Program-made: the position numbers and the translations under genes
In this document: positions 10,566 to 21,670 of the stretch, one piece after another
How positions within the stretch are numbered: position 1 is the first letter of the stretch
Layout: every line of letters starts with the position of its first letter
Notes under the pieces: model-generated
Databases searched by the model: none
What the model saw: the letters and a program-made list of their open reading frames with translations, nothing else
What the model was told of the DNA's origin: nothing
From: Piezodorus guildinii
Lineage: Eukaryota > Arthropoda > Insecta > Hemiptera > Pentatomidae
Assembly (NCBI GenBank): GCA_023052935.1
Contig: CM041292.1
Span: forward strand, 43,236,139 to 43,300,138
Reading direction: 5' to 3'
Length of the DNA: 64,000 nt

Positions 10566-11373
10566 CTGTAACATAAGCAGAAGGACATCAGGATTCGCTC
10601 GCCTGTGTTCTGGTTAGTGCTGGTAGGGTTCTCCTATCTTTTTGTCCAATATATATTTGAAGAAAACCTAACTTAAAAGAGCTCTTCCGATCCTGAAATC
10701 CCCGCACTTGATGTGAAAAATTAAAAAAAAACTGTCGAATTCGGCTCACCAGCAGTAATTGGAATTGGGCCTGTTGATAGATGTTGTAAATAAATAAAAT
10801 AACAACTGTGACTTATAATGACAGCGATGGAAAAAAACAGTAAACGTGTTATTTTTCGATGTTATTCTTTTTTTAAATTTATTATTTATCGAATTTTACT
10901 GTATTTCATAATAAAACAAGTAAATGTGCAATAAAATGACATGAATCAGATTTCTAGACAAACTATCCATTTGTGGCACTCCAGTAACCATTCTCTAGGC
11001 CATCTTCTTTTCAGCCGCCTCGGACCTTTATCAGGAATGCAAGAGGAAGCAAGGATTCAAAGTAGAGGGTTAGCGTAGGAATGGAGTTTGTCATGGAAGG
11101 AGTGATATCTGGTTTGGGACAAATAAAAAAATTATGGAATATTAAGATCTTTACGGATGAGTTCATAAAAAAGTAAGGGGCATTGAGGATTTTACGAAGG
11201 AATGTGAATTGTTAGGATTGGTAATGGGAAAAATTCGATGATTTAGTAATCTATCAAGTAAGTGTTGAAGTAACCGATAATGGCGAGCAGTTTCTCGTCG
11301 TTTCAGTATAGTTTGCGGATTTCATACGTTTTTCAAGCAGGAGTCCTAGATAGCAGATCTGTTCAACCGGGAC

Positions 11374-11386
11374 AAGTAGAATGTTA
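11374..11386. repeat. Target duplication, left
   Basis: AAGTAGAATGTTA, identical to 12390-12402, flanking the large palindrome. Confidence 0.75.
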
Positions 11387-11442
11387 TTAAGGTTGATTTA
11401 GGGCTGAATAATTCTTCCATTAATACTGATCTTTTATTTCAT

Positions 11443-11471
11443 GACGTTTCGGGATATTCTCCCATCTTCAG
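11443..11471 (-). ncRNA. Hammerhead-like module (left arm)
   Basis: The module has CTGAAGA (matches the CUGANGA core), a stem GGGA/TCCC, GAAAC, then GTC. Flanking stem I pairing is weak. It is a candidate only. Confidence 0.4.
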
Positions 11472-12266
11472 AAGTCTACAAAAAATTTTTTTAAACAATT
11501 TACCATCACATTAAAAATCACTATAATGAAGTGAATGGTTTAAACAATTTATAAATTAGGAGTCAATTGATAACAAACATTTTAAAACTATTAATTAACA
11601 AATTTTAAATCATAAGGAGGCAATAAAAGCAAAAATTTAACAATGTTACACAGTACTTAGTTAAATAAATAAATAAATATTATAAAGTTACCTCGATCTA
11701 TATTCTGTAATCCAACATTTAACTAGTCACACCTTCAGCCAGGTAAAAAATAATAAAAACCAAGTCAAATTCTAAACACTTCAGATCTGAGCAAGAGTAT
11801 TGCTCAGATCTTTGTCCTCAACTGGATTAAGGATTAGACCAATTTTTAACTTGTATATAGTTATTATTATTTCATATTGTGAAATTCTTTAAAAATTGGT
11901 CTAATCCTTAATCCAGTTGAGGACAAAGATCTGAGCAATACTCTTGCTCAGATCTGAAGTGTTTAGAATTTGACTTGGTTTTTATTATTTTTTACCTGGC
12001 TGAAGGTGTGACTAGTTAAATGTTGGATTACAGAATATAGATCGAGGTAACTTTATAATATTTATTTATTTATTTAACTAAGTACTGTGTAACATTGTTA
12101 AATTTTTGCTTTTATTGCCTCCTTATGATTTAAAATTTGTTAATTAATAGTTTTAAAATGTTTGTTATCAATTGACTCCTAATTTATAAATCGTTTAAAC
12201 CATTCACTTCATTATAGTGATTTTTAATGTGATGGTAAATTGTTTAAAAAAATTTTTTGTAGACTT

Positions 12267-12295
12267 CTGAAGATGGGAGAATATCCCGAAACGTC
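12267..12295 (+). ncRNA. Hammerhead-like module (right arm)
   Basis: This is the mirror copy of 11443-11471. The core CTGAAGA and GAAAC are intact, and GTC follows directly. Helix III would be the self-complementary ACGT, so cleavage would need dimer formation. Confidence 0.4.
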
Positions 12296-12389
12296 ATGAA
12301 ATAAAAGATCAGTATTAATGGAAGAATTATTCAGCCCTAAATCAACCTTAATAATTAAATGAGATCTTCCTTGTTTAGAACATATTGAT

Positions 12390-12402
12390 AAGTAGAATGT
12401 TA
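12390..12402. repeat. Target duplication, right
   Basis: AAGTAGAATGTTA, identical to 11374-11386. Confidence 0.75.
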
Positions 12403-12579
12403 CTGTAAAAGGATGTTACTGTAGGGCAGGATGTAATTGATTGAAACGATCAGATGGAAGGGTAGAGTATAAGAGTAACTTAAAATAGAAAGATTAAAAA
12501 TAATTTAAAATTGATCAATTTTACTTTCGCTTACCTATGTACATATGAAATATATAGTAAGGGAAAGTATTGCGATCGT

Positions 12580-13005
12580 GAAAATTTTCGAATTTCAGTT
12601 TTCAACTGAAATACACGTTTTAGGGTCTCCTTTGTCCAAATAACCAAACGTAAACTGAAATTTCATATTAAAGACAAATATACCCCCGAGATGTTGCAAA
12701 AAACTGTCATTAAAATCAGCTTAACAGAAGAGCCACTTTATACTATGCATTTTGTACCTTTTTACGATTTTCTCAAAAACGGCTTTAACGATTCTAATTA
12801 AACTCTCTATATCGATGTAAAATATAATGAGCTTTAACATCATGTAGGTTTCATCCTGATTAAAATAGTCTGACAGGGCTTAAATGCCGATATTTAAAAT
12901 TTTCTCCCTCTAAAGTACCTATAATTTTGTAGATTATATAAAAATAACCATATTATCTTGTTAGCATTGATAATTAACAGATGTAATTGGTTTATTACGA
13001 AGGGT
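12580..13005 (-). repeat. Dispersed repeat R1
   Basis: This shares with 16290-17710, 30360-31200 and 31860-32690 the segments ATGCATTTTGTACC, AGAGCCACTTTAT, AAATAGTCTGACAGGGCTTAAA and CTCCCTCTAAAGTAC. There is no coding potential and the class is unknown. Confidence 0.7.
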
Positions 13006-14054
13006 AAAGGTTATTTGGTAGGATTTGTTGGAATTTATTTTAATACTCCTATTCTGACAGCACAGCTCAAGGTATCTGGGATTGAAGGGTTTGAGAGGCA
13101 ATAGTTAAATCGTTATTCACACAAATGTCGTCTGCATACGTAAAAAGTAAAGTGTTAGGACTGGTTTGGATATTAGCTGTATAGACTGTGTAAAGAATGG
13201 GTCTTACTGCCTTCATTTTAAAGTAAAGAAATGCAATTAAAAATTAGGGAAAGTAATCTTTCAAATTAATATGTAATTTTTAGTGGATGAAGAAAAATGA
13301 AGTACTGAATTACTTTGATAATGATTACTTAATTAGATAAGTAAGGTATACTAAGGTGGTAGTAGTGTAATGTGTATTTTTTTAATTAACGAGGACTTAT
13401 AAATATGTTACCTATCACTTTGAATTCTCCTTAATTTATACTAATTAATTAATTCTTTAATCAATGGATCTTTTTTGGTTGGTGATAAGATGTGTAGCGG
13501 TGAAGAAGATTTTCGAACCTCTCAAATATTATGAATGTAAACATTAATACTAAATAAGAAAATAGTAGTTTTTTTTGTATTTTTTAAAGACCAATGATGG
13601 TGTTATAACGAGATTGGTAGGGACCAAACACGCCCTGAAGTTGATTGGTTTTAATTGATCTCTTATCTTTAATGGCTGGGTTTTTGGGGCTCGAGTCAGT
13701 AAGAAATCATTTGACAAAAAATCTAAACAAAAAAGAAACTGTTGTGAAGCAAAAACGTCTGAGAAATAACAAAGCGTATTGTTGGAATTGGTGTGTGACA
13801 TAGCTTGTAATTAAAAACACATCTACCAGGGGGCGTTACCGACCAACTTTATTGATTAGTTAGTAACGAGCTTAAATAGCCCAAAATCTATGACTACCAC
13901 TTCATCTTATTTCGAAATGGCGCAAAAAAAATAAAAAGAAAAAAAAACCGTTTACTGAAATTCACAGCTACATTTCTTCCTGTTTCAATGTTATAAAAAA
14001 TCACACAAATAGAATTGGAATTTTACTGTATATAGCAATAAAGTTCAGAACCAA

Positions 14055-14335
14055 GGGGTTACTTGTTGCATGGTGGTTAGCATAAGAGCCGCCTATGCCC
14101 AAGGTCCCGGGTTCAAACCCGCAGGTGGTCCTAGGATTTTTTAATGGGGGTAAAAAATCCTTAGTTATGCTGTCCTTCGGAGGTGATGTTAAAAGGTGGT
14201 CCCGAGCCTGTGCGATGTCAGGTACTCTTTAAAGATTTATATCCTAATTAAACCTGGATAGGCAAAATTTAGGACTCCCTTTGTAGCATCGTCCGATTAG
14301 CAACATCAGCATAAAGGGACGTTAAATAAGTAAAC
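14055..14335 (+). mobile_element. tRNA-derived SINE, family 1
   Basis: The head contains GTGGTTAGCATAAGAGCC and a near-perfect B box, GGTTCAAACCC. The body is the same as at 10050. It ends ACGTTAAATAAGTAAACAAAC. One of the best preserved copies. Confidence 0.85.
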
Positions 14336-14414
14336 AAACAGTTCAGAACCAAAAACTAATAACTGAGTTCAATACTTAAAAAAAGATCTGGTGTATATCA
14401 AACTACTTGCACAA

Positions 14415-14530
14415 GAGTCACCTGTGGTATAATGGCTAGCATAACAACCTTTTATGCCCAATGTCACGGGATCGAATTAGGGAGATAACCCTAGGATTTT
14501 TTAAAGGAAGAAAGAAATCCTTGGTTATAG
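14415..14530 (+). mobile_element. tRNA-derived SINE, family 1, truncated
   Basis: Only the tRNA-like head and the first part of the body (to TTGGTTATAG) are present. Confidence 0.75.
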
Positions 14531-15304
14531 TAAAAAAAAAATCTGTATTTTAAAGCAAAAAAAAAAAAATCAAATCTACTGGTTCAATAATAAATTAATG
14601 AGACAATTTCGGGCCTCGGGTTTTTACTAAAATAGACACCTTAATAATTTTAAGACATCGTATAGATTGTTCATTATTTAAAACCAAAGTACGGGAAATT
14701 CTTACGATTTAATGGTGGAAATTTTAATCAGGTTGTTCAAAAAATATTCCCTGGTTCAGAAAAATATTATTTTTATTATTTATTTAATCTTTGTAAATGA
14801 CCTTTAAAATTTAAAACCAAAACCTATTTGGTCAATATGTTTTTGGTATAATTTAATACTAAGTTAGGTTACCTAATAAAAAATAAAAATATAATCAATA
14901 TGAAAAAAGAAATGATGTAAATGGGAGAGGAAAGAAACACAAAAAAATAATAATTATAAAATTTAAAAAATGGATATATTTTGTGAAATCTTCATAGGTT
15001 CTCATAGATTTTTCACTGAAGTTAATGAATAATTGCTTGATCATGGCAAGCTTTCGTTTATTTAACTTTGTTAAAAGATGCCTTCTTTTGCTAATGGAAT
15101 TACCTCTTTTCTTTCCTTCTAATATTTTCTACATATGAATCCTCATGGGTCTTCATAGACTTCACATGTTACACAATCGCCGTAATTTTCTATTCTCATG
15201 AGGTTTAAAATTTATTTTGTTGATCAACAAAATAGTGTAAGAAAAGTCAGTTCGGTCTCAAAGAAGGTATAATTTTTTATGTATTATTTTCTGTAATAAA
15301 TGCT

Positions 15305-15570
15305 GGTAGGTAATTAGAGACGGAAGTTGTAAGACAGAATAGCCTTTCGCTAAAACGGTAATTGAAGGTAACAATTACTCTCTCCCCCCACAATTACCAC
15401 CTCAATGTCCGTATATCAACCTTGAACCTCTCATTGACTATAACAATCAGTGCTGCCCTACAAAAAGAAGCACCACTCGGAGCCAGTTAGAGCAATTAGA
15501 CAGCCCTTCTTCCATTACTGGCAATTACTAAAGGCGGCCATTTATTAAGACTAATTCTCGATGCGTGGGC
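15305..15570. promoter_or_regulatory. Candidate enhancer: cluster of CAATTA/TAATT sites
   Basis: Within about 250 bp there are GGTAATTAG, GGTAATTGAAG, AACAATTACTC, CACAATTACCA, AGCAATTAGAC, GGCAATTACTA and GACTAATTCTC, plus further ATTA cores. The segment is less AT-rich than its flanks, so the spacing of these 6-mers is unlikely to reflect composition alone. It lies in the 17-kb intron of a developmental transcription factor gene. Homeodomain proteins bind TAATTA-like cores. No experimental or conservation evidence is available here. Confidence 0.4.
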
Positions 15571-16445
15571 TCAATTCTGAGCCCTGTGATATACCACCTG
15601 TTACCTTACAGCATTCTTCTCTTCTAGCCCTCTTATTGCTTAATTCTGATCTTTTAACTGATCAATAATTTTGTTAATTTTAGATCTCGAAATTTCAATT
15701 AATATAATTTTTTTAGGGTTTCCTAAGAAATTAGACATACTGCAAGACCCCCACCACGGATTTTACGCATTGTTAACATTTTCTCGAAAGTGGCTCAACA
15801 TATTTTGTCCAAACTTGACACATCGATGTAAAATGAACGACCTTCAATATCAAATAGATTTTATCGTATTTTATTAACTATGACATCTTTAAAATCTTCT
15901 GAAATAGTAATTGACCGTCTATAATTTTTGGAGTAGAAAAATATATATAAAGATAAACTATGAAAACAATGGATATATAACCAAGGAAAAAAAAAATACT
16001 GGTGCTTGCACACGAATTTTACTTACCTGTTGAAATCAGTTTTAGAACTTTTGTAGAAAAGTTAGAGTTGAGAAATGGTTAAAGAATTACATTGAGTTTA
16101 GATGGAAACGTGTTTTCATGTTAAATAATCTAAAAATAGAAGTTATTATCTACAACAATCACTTAGTTTTATCGGTTTTTCATCCGTCTCGATTACTTTA
16201 TACATATTTGTACATAAGATAATTTTTGATCTCAAAATTCTAAGCTTTTCAATGGTAAAATAACATACATCTATATAACTGATCTTAGGTTTAAAAAAGA
16301 AATTACTCTTTTCGTCTTCAGTGGAATATCAAATTCTTTCAACTTGTATATTTTCCCGATTTTAATCAACGCTTACTAGATAAAATGATTAACTATTTCA
16401 AATCTATAAAGCCTTTTTAAATACTTTAGAGGAAGAAAATTACTA

Positions 16446-17354
16446 TTGGGTTGATGCAAAATTAATGCAGGTTTTTAGTAGGTATTGTAAATACGCCATA
16501 TCTTTACTTTAACCATATATATTTAATCAAAATAATTTCCATCTGAATCAATGCACTTTTGCCAACGTTCAACAAGCTTTCTTATTCCACCAGAAAAAAA
16601 ATCCGAGTCCCTGGACTCAATGAAATCACGAAAAGAATTTTCAATGTCGTCCTGGTTTTGAAAATTTTTCTCCCTCAAAAAGTTGTCCAGATGCCTGAAA
16701 AAGTGGAAGTCTGTAGGAGAGAGGTCAGGTGAATAAGGCGGATGTTGGAGAACTTCGTAGCCCAACTCGTGCAGTCGTCGAAGCGTTGGTTGTGCAACGT
16801 GTGGTCTGGCGTTATCGTGGAGCAGGATCGGCCCCTTCCGATTCATCAATGCTGGGCAAAGACGTTGCAATTTTTGATTCATGCTGTCAATTTCTTGACA
16901 GTACTTGTCAGCAGTTATAGTCTCACCTCGATTGAGAAAGCTTTGACCTCAGCTGGTCGTTGTCCAGAGCAAGATGACGGCCCCGACCTTCCTTGTCTTC
17001 GAGGTCGAAATCTCCTCTGCGAAACTTCTGGAACCAACGCTGCACCGTGCACTCATTAATAGCCCCCTGATCCCACACTTCATTAATATTACGAGCCGTT
17101 TGCGCAGCGCTGCGCCCTAATTTAAATTCGTAAAAATAAATTTGACGAAAATCGCACTTTGACATTTTCGATTCAAGACCTTTGAACACACTGAACAAAA
17201 CGATTTTACTAAACAAATTCATGGTGAAAGAGAGGGTATTAGATAAGGTTTGTTTTGGTATAATAATGATCAATGTTAGGATTAGCTTTGTTTACACAAT
17301 TGGAATTAAGATATTGCAATAGAGGAAACCTGCATTAATTTCGCATCAACCCAA
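16446..17354 (-). mobile_element. mariner transposon with internal deletion (909 bp)
   Basis: Terminal inverted repeats of about 29 bp start TTGGGTTGATGC and end GCATCAACCCAA, differing at one position. TA duplications flank it (16444-16445, 17355-17356). Full-length mariners are about 1.3 kb, so roughly 0.4 kb is missing. It sits inside repeat R1. Confidence 0.95.
16523..17165 (-). pseudogene. mariner transposase, internally deleted
   Basis: The cut-and-paste transposase starts most plausibly at the Met at 17165 (MSKCDFRQIYFYEFKLG). Its N-terminal helix-turn-helix DNA-binding region is present, including WFQKFRRGDFDLEDKEGRG. After QLRSKLSQSR the frame runs into a stop. Homology resumes with ETITADKYCQEIDSMNQK in another frame near 16925, so about 130 residues in the middle are gone. 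The second catalytic Asp (ILLHDNARPH) and the third (PYSPDLSPTDFHFF, 34 residues on) are intact, as in DD34D mariners. The first catalytic Asp was in the deleted part. The C-terminus ends CIDSDGNYFD. The protein cannot be active, but the intact ends could be mobilised in trans. Confidence 0.9.
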
Positions 17355-17474
17355 TAGTATCGGCATCTAATCCATGTTAGACTATCTGAAACAGAATGAA
17401 ACCTACATGATATTAAAGCCCATTAAAGTTTACATCGATATGAAAATCTTTAGAGCCGTTCTCGAGAAAATCTT

Positions 17475-17608
17475 TTTTTTTTCTTTTTTTTTTTAACATC
17501 ATTTATTGAAATTTACAACTGTACTTCAAGGTACAACAAGTAAATGTGACAAAAGTTAAATGGCGTGAAACAAACTTGAAGAAGAACTACCCAATGGCAG
17601 CACTCCTG
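17475..17608 (-). mobile_element. 5'-truncated LINE-B copy with target duplication
   Basis: The minus-strand 3' end of LINE-B (about 134 bp) has its poly(A) as a T tract at 17475. It is flanked by TCGAGAAAATCTT at 17462-17474 and 17609-17621. It is inserted in repeat R1. Confidence 0.85.
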
Positions 17609-18244
17609 TCGAGAAAATCTTAAAAATGCTATAAATGATAAAAAGTGGCTCTTCTGGTCAGTTGATTGTGTTGAGAAAGTTGCTGTAACATCTCAGGCAT
17701 ATATTATCCTTGAATATCAAATACCAGTTTAACAAATCTTGGAGCTCTACTGACTACGATTGCACGATTGTCATACATAGTAATAAATACATAGTAATAC
17801 TTGCCATGTAAGTAATAAATAAATGAATAATAAAAAAAAACTAATTTTTCATGATGAAACATCCTCATGCAATTATTATTAACTCCCGTGAACTATTAAT
17901 GAGACAATAAATAAAATAAAAATAAAGGAAAACATGTCCATCATAGAAGCAAGCACACCAAATTGCCAATGTATTATATTTTTGTACTGTGAAAAGTCCT
18001 ATTCGGATATATTATAGTGAGCTTTTATTATCAGGTTTTTCGTGTTGTGTCTCTGTATTAGTTTCAGAAGGAAGAACTACCGTACGGCATTCGAGAAGAA
18101 AATAAAAAAATTAGACGTTATGGCAAAATTATTAATAAACATATTAAATCTGACTCCTTGAATAATGTTTATGAATATACGATGCACAAAATTTGGATGT
18201 TGAGCTGAAGGGACAATCATAAAATCTAAGGTATTTGGTAATTA

Positions 18245-19630
18245 AAGAAGGAGAGGATCCCAAATGTGAGTGATTTTGATGAATTTTCGTTCGGTAAAAC
18301 TAGACAGTAAATTTAGTAGAGTATTTGACTGCAAAGTATTAGGGACCAGTGCTCAGGGGTCGCGTAAAATGATCTGAGTGTTTGTGCGCAAAAAACGCAT
18401 TTTGTTTAATGTATCTGCTTCTAGTGAAGGTAAAAAAGAATTATAGTGTCAAAATTACCACATTTCAAAGCGAAATAATTTTAAAAAATAAGGTATTAAA
18501 ATATTTAAGTTTTATGCTAAGTAATAACCCTCAAAATATAAATGATCTCCTCAAAACAGTACTTTTATTAAGGTATCTTAAAAGTTGTGCTCCTCACTCC
18601 TAAAAAGGAATATGAGCAAGTTTTTAAGATACTTAATTAAAAGTACTGTTTTGCCTTAATTATTTATATTTTTAGGGTTATTACAATGTGTAAAATCTAA
18701 ATATTTTAATGTCTTACTTTTTTTTGTTAATTATTCCTCTTTAAAATAGAATAATTTTGAGACCAGACTTTTTTTTTTTTTTTTTCTTTTACTTTCACTA
18801 TAACCAGAGATGTTAAATACAATGTTTTTCCGGGCAAAAAGTTTCCAATATATTACGAGACTCTTTGGGAGTGTTGGCCTCTTATATTTCGCACAGTCTA
18901 TAATGGTTTAATGTTTAGTTTTATCTATCCGCCTGTCCCACTATATCCTTTAACAATATTCCACTCACCTCAGTTGAACAGATCCGGTACCTAGGACTCC
19001 ATCTAGACAAACGTCATACTTGGAATCCTCACACTAGACTGAAACGACAAGAAACAGCTCGTAGATACCGCTTACTACAACACTTATTGGACAAACGATC
19101 AAAACTTTCCACATACTACAAACAATTAATTTATATAACCATCATTAGGCCCATTTGGGATTGAGTTATGGGGATCCACCAAACCATCCAATTATTCCCG
19201 CATTCAATCCTTGCAATCCAAAATCCTCCGAAAGATCCTAAACGCCCCTTACTTAGTCACCAATAAAATAATTCATAAAGACCTAAACATCCCATTAGTC
19301 GCAGATCTAGCCCGAACTAGATATTCCTCCTTTTATTCCAAATTACCCGTCCACTCCAACCCACTCGTCCGCAAACTCTCATCTCCTATTCCTGATCATC
19401 TTCCTAGGCGGCTGAAAAGACGATGGAATCGAGACCTACTTAGCTGAATAAACTTTGAAGTGCTACTGGGTAGTTTCTTCACATGCCTGTATCACGCCCA
19501 CTTGATCTATTAGCACATTTACTTAATTTATTTTATTGTATAATACAGTTGTAAATTTCTTTTAAATAAATTTAAAAAAAAAAGGTTTATCTAAAAAAAG
19601 TTCATCAAAATGGGAGATACTCATTTGTAA
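18245..19630. repeat. Dispersed repeat R4 (imperfect long hairpin), interrupted by LINE-B
   Basis: The left end (GAGGATCCCAAATGTGAGTG then TTTTGATGAATTTT) and the right end (TTCATCAAAATGGG, then ACTCATTTG) are inverted. Inner inverted segments occur around 18545-18655 (AAAACAGTACTTTTATTAAG and its complement). The same repeat occurs at 44480-45425. A LINE-B copy (18928-19585) separates the right end. Confidence 0.6.
18928..19585 (+). pseudogene. LINE-B copy, C-terminal RT region and 3' end
   Basis: It begins within CPTISFNNIPLTSVEQIRYLG and continues through TWNPHTRLKRQETARRYRLL. A small deletion at 19155-19165 shifts the frame, and the product resumes as SKILRKILNAPYLVTNKIIH and ends PRRLKRRWNRDLLS at 19447. 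This aligns block by block with the C-terminus of the intact LINE-A ORF2 but is clearly a different family. The 3' UTR contains AATACAGTTGTAAATT and an A-rich end. It is flanked by the short duplication TTTATCTA (18920-18927/19586-19593) and lies inside R4. Confidence 0.8.
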
Positions 19631-19719
19631 TCCTGTAATATAAAAAAATAAGCTCTATTCGTCCACTATTTATTATCTTGGTCCATATTAAATTTCGAAA
19701 AAAAAAAAAAATCCGGATT

Positions 19720-20055
19720 CTGTTGTTCTGAGTCACCTTGAGAAATATTATCTGAGCTATGCGAAGCCTCTTTGGGAAGAGACGACCGGAGTGGTGATTG
19801 GACAATATGCCGATAGCGGAGATACAAATTGCTCCAGCAAGAACAGGCTTGAAGATGAAGACTGGGAGATGGTGGAGGAGCAGGCTCCAGATAATTATAG
19901 ATCTCGGGGCTATAGAGCCTGCTAAATATATAATAACGTGCGGTGGATATTTGGCCAATCCTCGGCTTCGGTGTGAACTGATCCTATCGGCTGCGGGTGC
20001 TGTATGCCGTGCCTCTCCTCCCTCCACGGTTCTCTTTTAGGCAGGGTATCTGGGT
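19720..20055. other. GC-richer unique island, no recognised gene
   Basis: Open frames exist on both strands, with no familiar protein motif and no fitting splice sites. It may be a conserved regulatory element in the intron. Confidence 0.2.
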
Positions 20056-20228
20056 ACTGTTCCTTGGTATTAATGTAATCAGGAAGTAGTTCAACGATGA
20101 TTAATTAATCCTGAAAATATTTCCATTTTTGAAAACGTTCTAATTAGCCCAGTAGATTAACAATCTTTATAGGTTTGTTTTTATTCATCTGACACGACCC
20201 TCAGTCCTGACCCTAAGTTAAATCGGAA

Positions 20229-20254
20229 TTTTTTTTTTTTTTTTTTTTTTTTTT
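20229..20254. repeat. Poly(T) tract
   Basis: Twenty-six consecutive T residues, possibly the tail of an unrecognised minus-strand retrotransposed copy. Confidence 0.9.
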
Positions 20255-21419
20255 GTAGTTAGCTATCATGTATGAGGCCTATTATATGACAAAGCATAAT
20301 GAGTAAAATTAATTTAATCAGACTTTACTCAGAGTTGGACCAAATATTATTTAATACAAATGTTTAAGTGATTTTGACATGTTGAAAATATCAATTCTTA
20401 AACCAAAAAGCATAAAATTTGGTTTTAATTGTTTTGTTTTTTATGTATTTGATAATATATATTAGAAAAATACTAAGACATAAATTGATCGATCAAATGC
20501 TAACAATTAGAGTTCTAGTTGCTAACGAGTAGAGATCTGAAGATTTAAAGCCTTTTAAATAACATCTATGTAGGCAGAAACCCAGAATATTTATTTAATC
20601 ATTTATTATTTTTCAACTTTTTTTTTTTAATTATTCATATGTCAAGTATTGGTATTAGTATACCCACTGCGTGGCCGTTAAAAATAGTGTCAAAAATGGA
20701 GAATTAAATTTAGGAATTAAAAAAAAAACCTGTAAACCGTTCAATTCAAATCCTTGAAACCTGCCTTTCTTTTATAGGTCGGTAGTTATTAATTTTTTTA
20801 CCGCAGAGACTTTAATGTTTCAGACGATGACCGAGAAGTTAATTTATCATTAGAATATTGTATTAAATCACCTTAATGAAAAATAGTTTTGAAGCCTTTG
20901 TTCGTGACAAGAAGTACTCAGGCATTTCACAGACTCATTAGATTGAAACTAAAAGTAAATATGTGGTATATATATTGTATTTCTAAATTTTAGTAATTCA
21001 CTGAGAACAACTTTTCACAGTTTGTAATTGTTTCTTATATGTTGGTTTTAGCCTTTAACAATTCATTTCAATCGATTTCACTATATAGTTAGAGCATTAT
21101 TTTAATAACAACCGGCTTCTATTAGGCAGATGCGCCTTGAATTAATACAATGATTTGGAATTAATACTATATAATTTTAAAAATATTCAATGATATTTTT
21201 TAACCACTTTATTTGATTATTGTGGTGGAAGGAGATCTTTTAGTACGCTTTGGAATGAACTCAAATATGAACTTAGTAACTTTAGGAAAGAACTGCAATG
21301 CTCTTCAGGACTTGTGTGTTCTTTAATTTAGGGGGTCCATTGTGCTAGAGGATAAATACAGGAATATTAAAATGAAACTGATAAAAAGTCCATTGCATGA
21401 TTTGCGATTCTCTTAAATG

Positions 21420-21670
21420 ACCATGACTAAGAGCTGGGAGGATCCGGTACCTCGCTGGAGTCAGGTCGGGCTGGGCGGCGGCTACCCAGAACCAGGTCCT
21501 TGGGGCTGAGGTCATCCACTTTGGGTAGTATTATGCACTGTAATTATCGGAGGAGGATGCTCGGGTCGGTTCGAGGATTCAGATCGGGCGTGCGAACCGT
21601 CTCATCTCAATGATCGGTGTCACAGATCTCAGCTAAAACCGCCTTCGACCATCGCTTATTATGTGGTGGA
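21420..21670. other. GC-richer unique island
   Basis: This is rich in GGTCGGGCTGGGCGGCGG-like sequence, with CTGTAATTATCGG nearby and no coding potential. It is a possible regulatory segment. Confidence 0.25.

Larger units (their letters stand above)
11387..12389. mobile_element. Large palindromic element (466-bp arms, 39-bp loop) with hammerhead-like modules
   Basis: 11384-11849 is the inverted repeat of 11889-12354, with only about one mismatch visible (in the GTTTAAACa/gATTTATAA segment). The right arm is followed by about 35 bp of unpaired tail, then a 13-bp duplication (11374-11386/12390-12402). No transposase or RT frame is present. Each arm carries a CTGAAGA-TGGGA...TCCC-GAAAC-GTC module (11443-11471 minus, 12267-12295 plus). 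The 13-bp duplication, long inverted repeats and hammerhead-like motif together recall Penelope-like retroelements, which are known to combine inverted terminal repeats with hammerheads. This assignment is inference. Confidence 0.6.
10868..12475 (-). pseudogene. LINE-B relic (RT C-terminus and 3' end), interrupted by a palindromic insertion
   Basis: On the minus strand this matches the last part of ORF2 of a jockey-type LINE. It has the region after the RT (TWNPHTRLKR-like), the terminal PRRLKR block (seen near 11010-11030 as the antisense of AGCCGCCTCGG) and a short 3' UTR with A-rich end near 10868. Many stops and frameshifts are present. A 1.0-kb palindrome with a 13-bp duplication splits it at 11387-12389; the portion upstream of the palindrome is 12403-12475. 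Confidence 0.6.
16290..17710 (+). repeat. Dispersed repeat R1 carrying nested mariner and LINE-B insertions
   Basis: R1 sequence runs up to TTTAGAGGAAGAAAATTAC, is broken by the mariner (16446-17354), and resumes at GTATCGGCATCTAATCC with the usual GAATGAAACCTACATGATAT block. It is broken again by a short LINE-B copy (17475-17608) and resumes at CTTAAAAATGC. The undisturbed copies at 30360-31200 confirm the joins. Confidence 0.75.

Noticed and set aside
10394..10588. Minus-strand frame MSFCLCYSHPVG and plus-strand frame 10334-10576
   Set aside because: Both are out of phase with the PAS-B/PAC translation, which fits splice sites on both sides.
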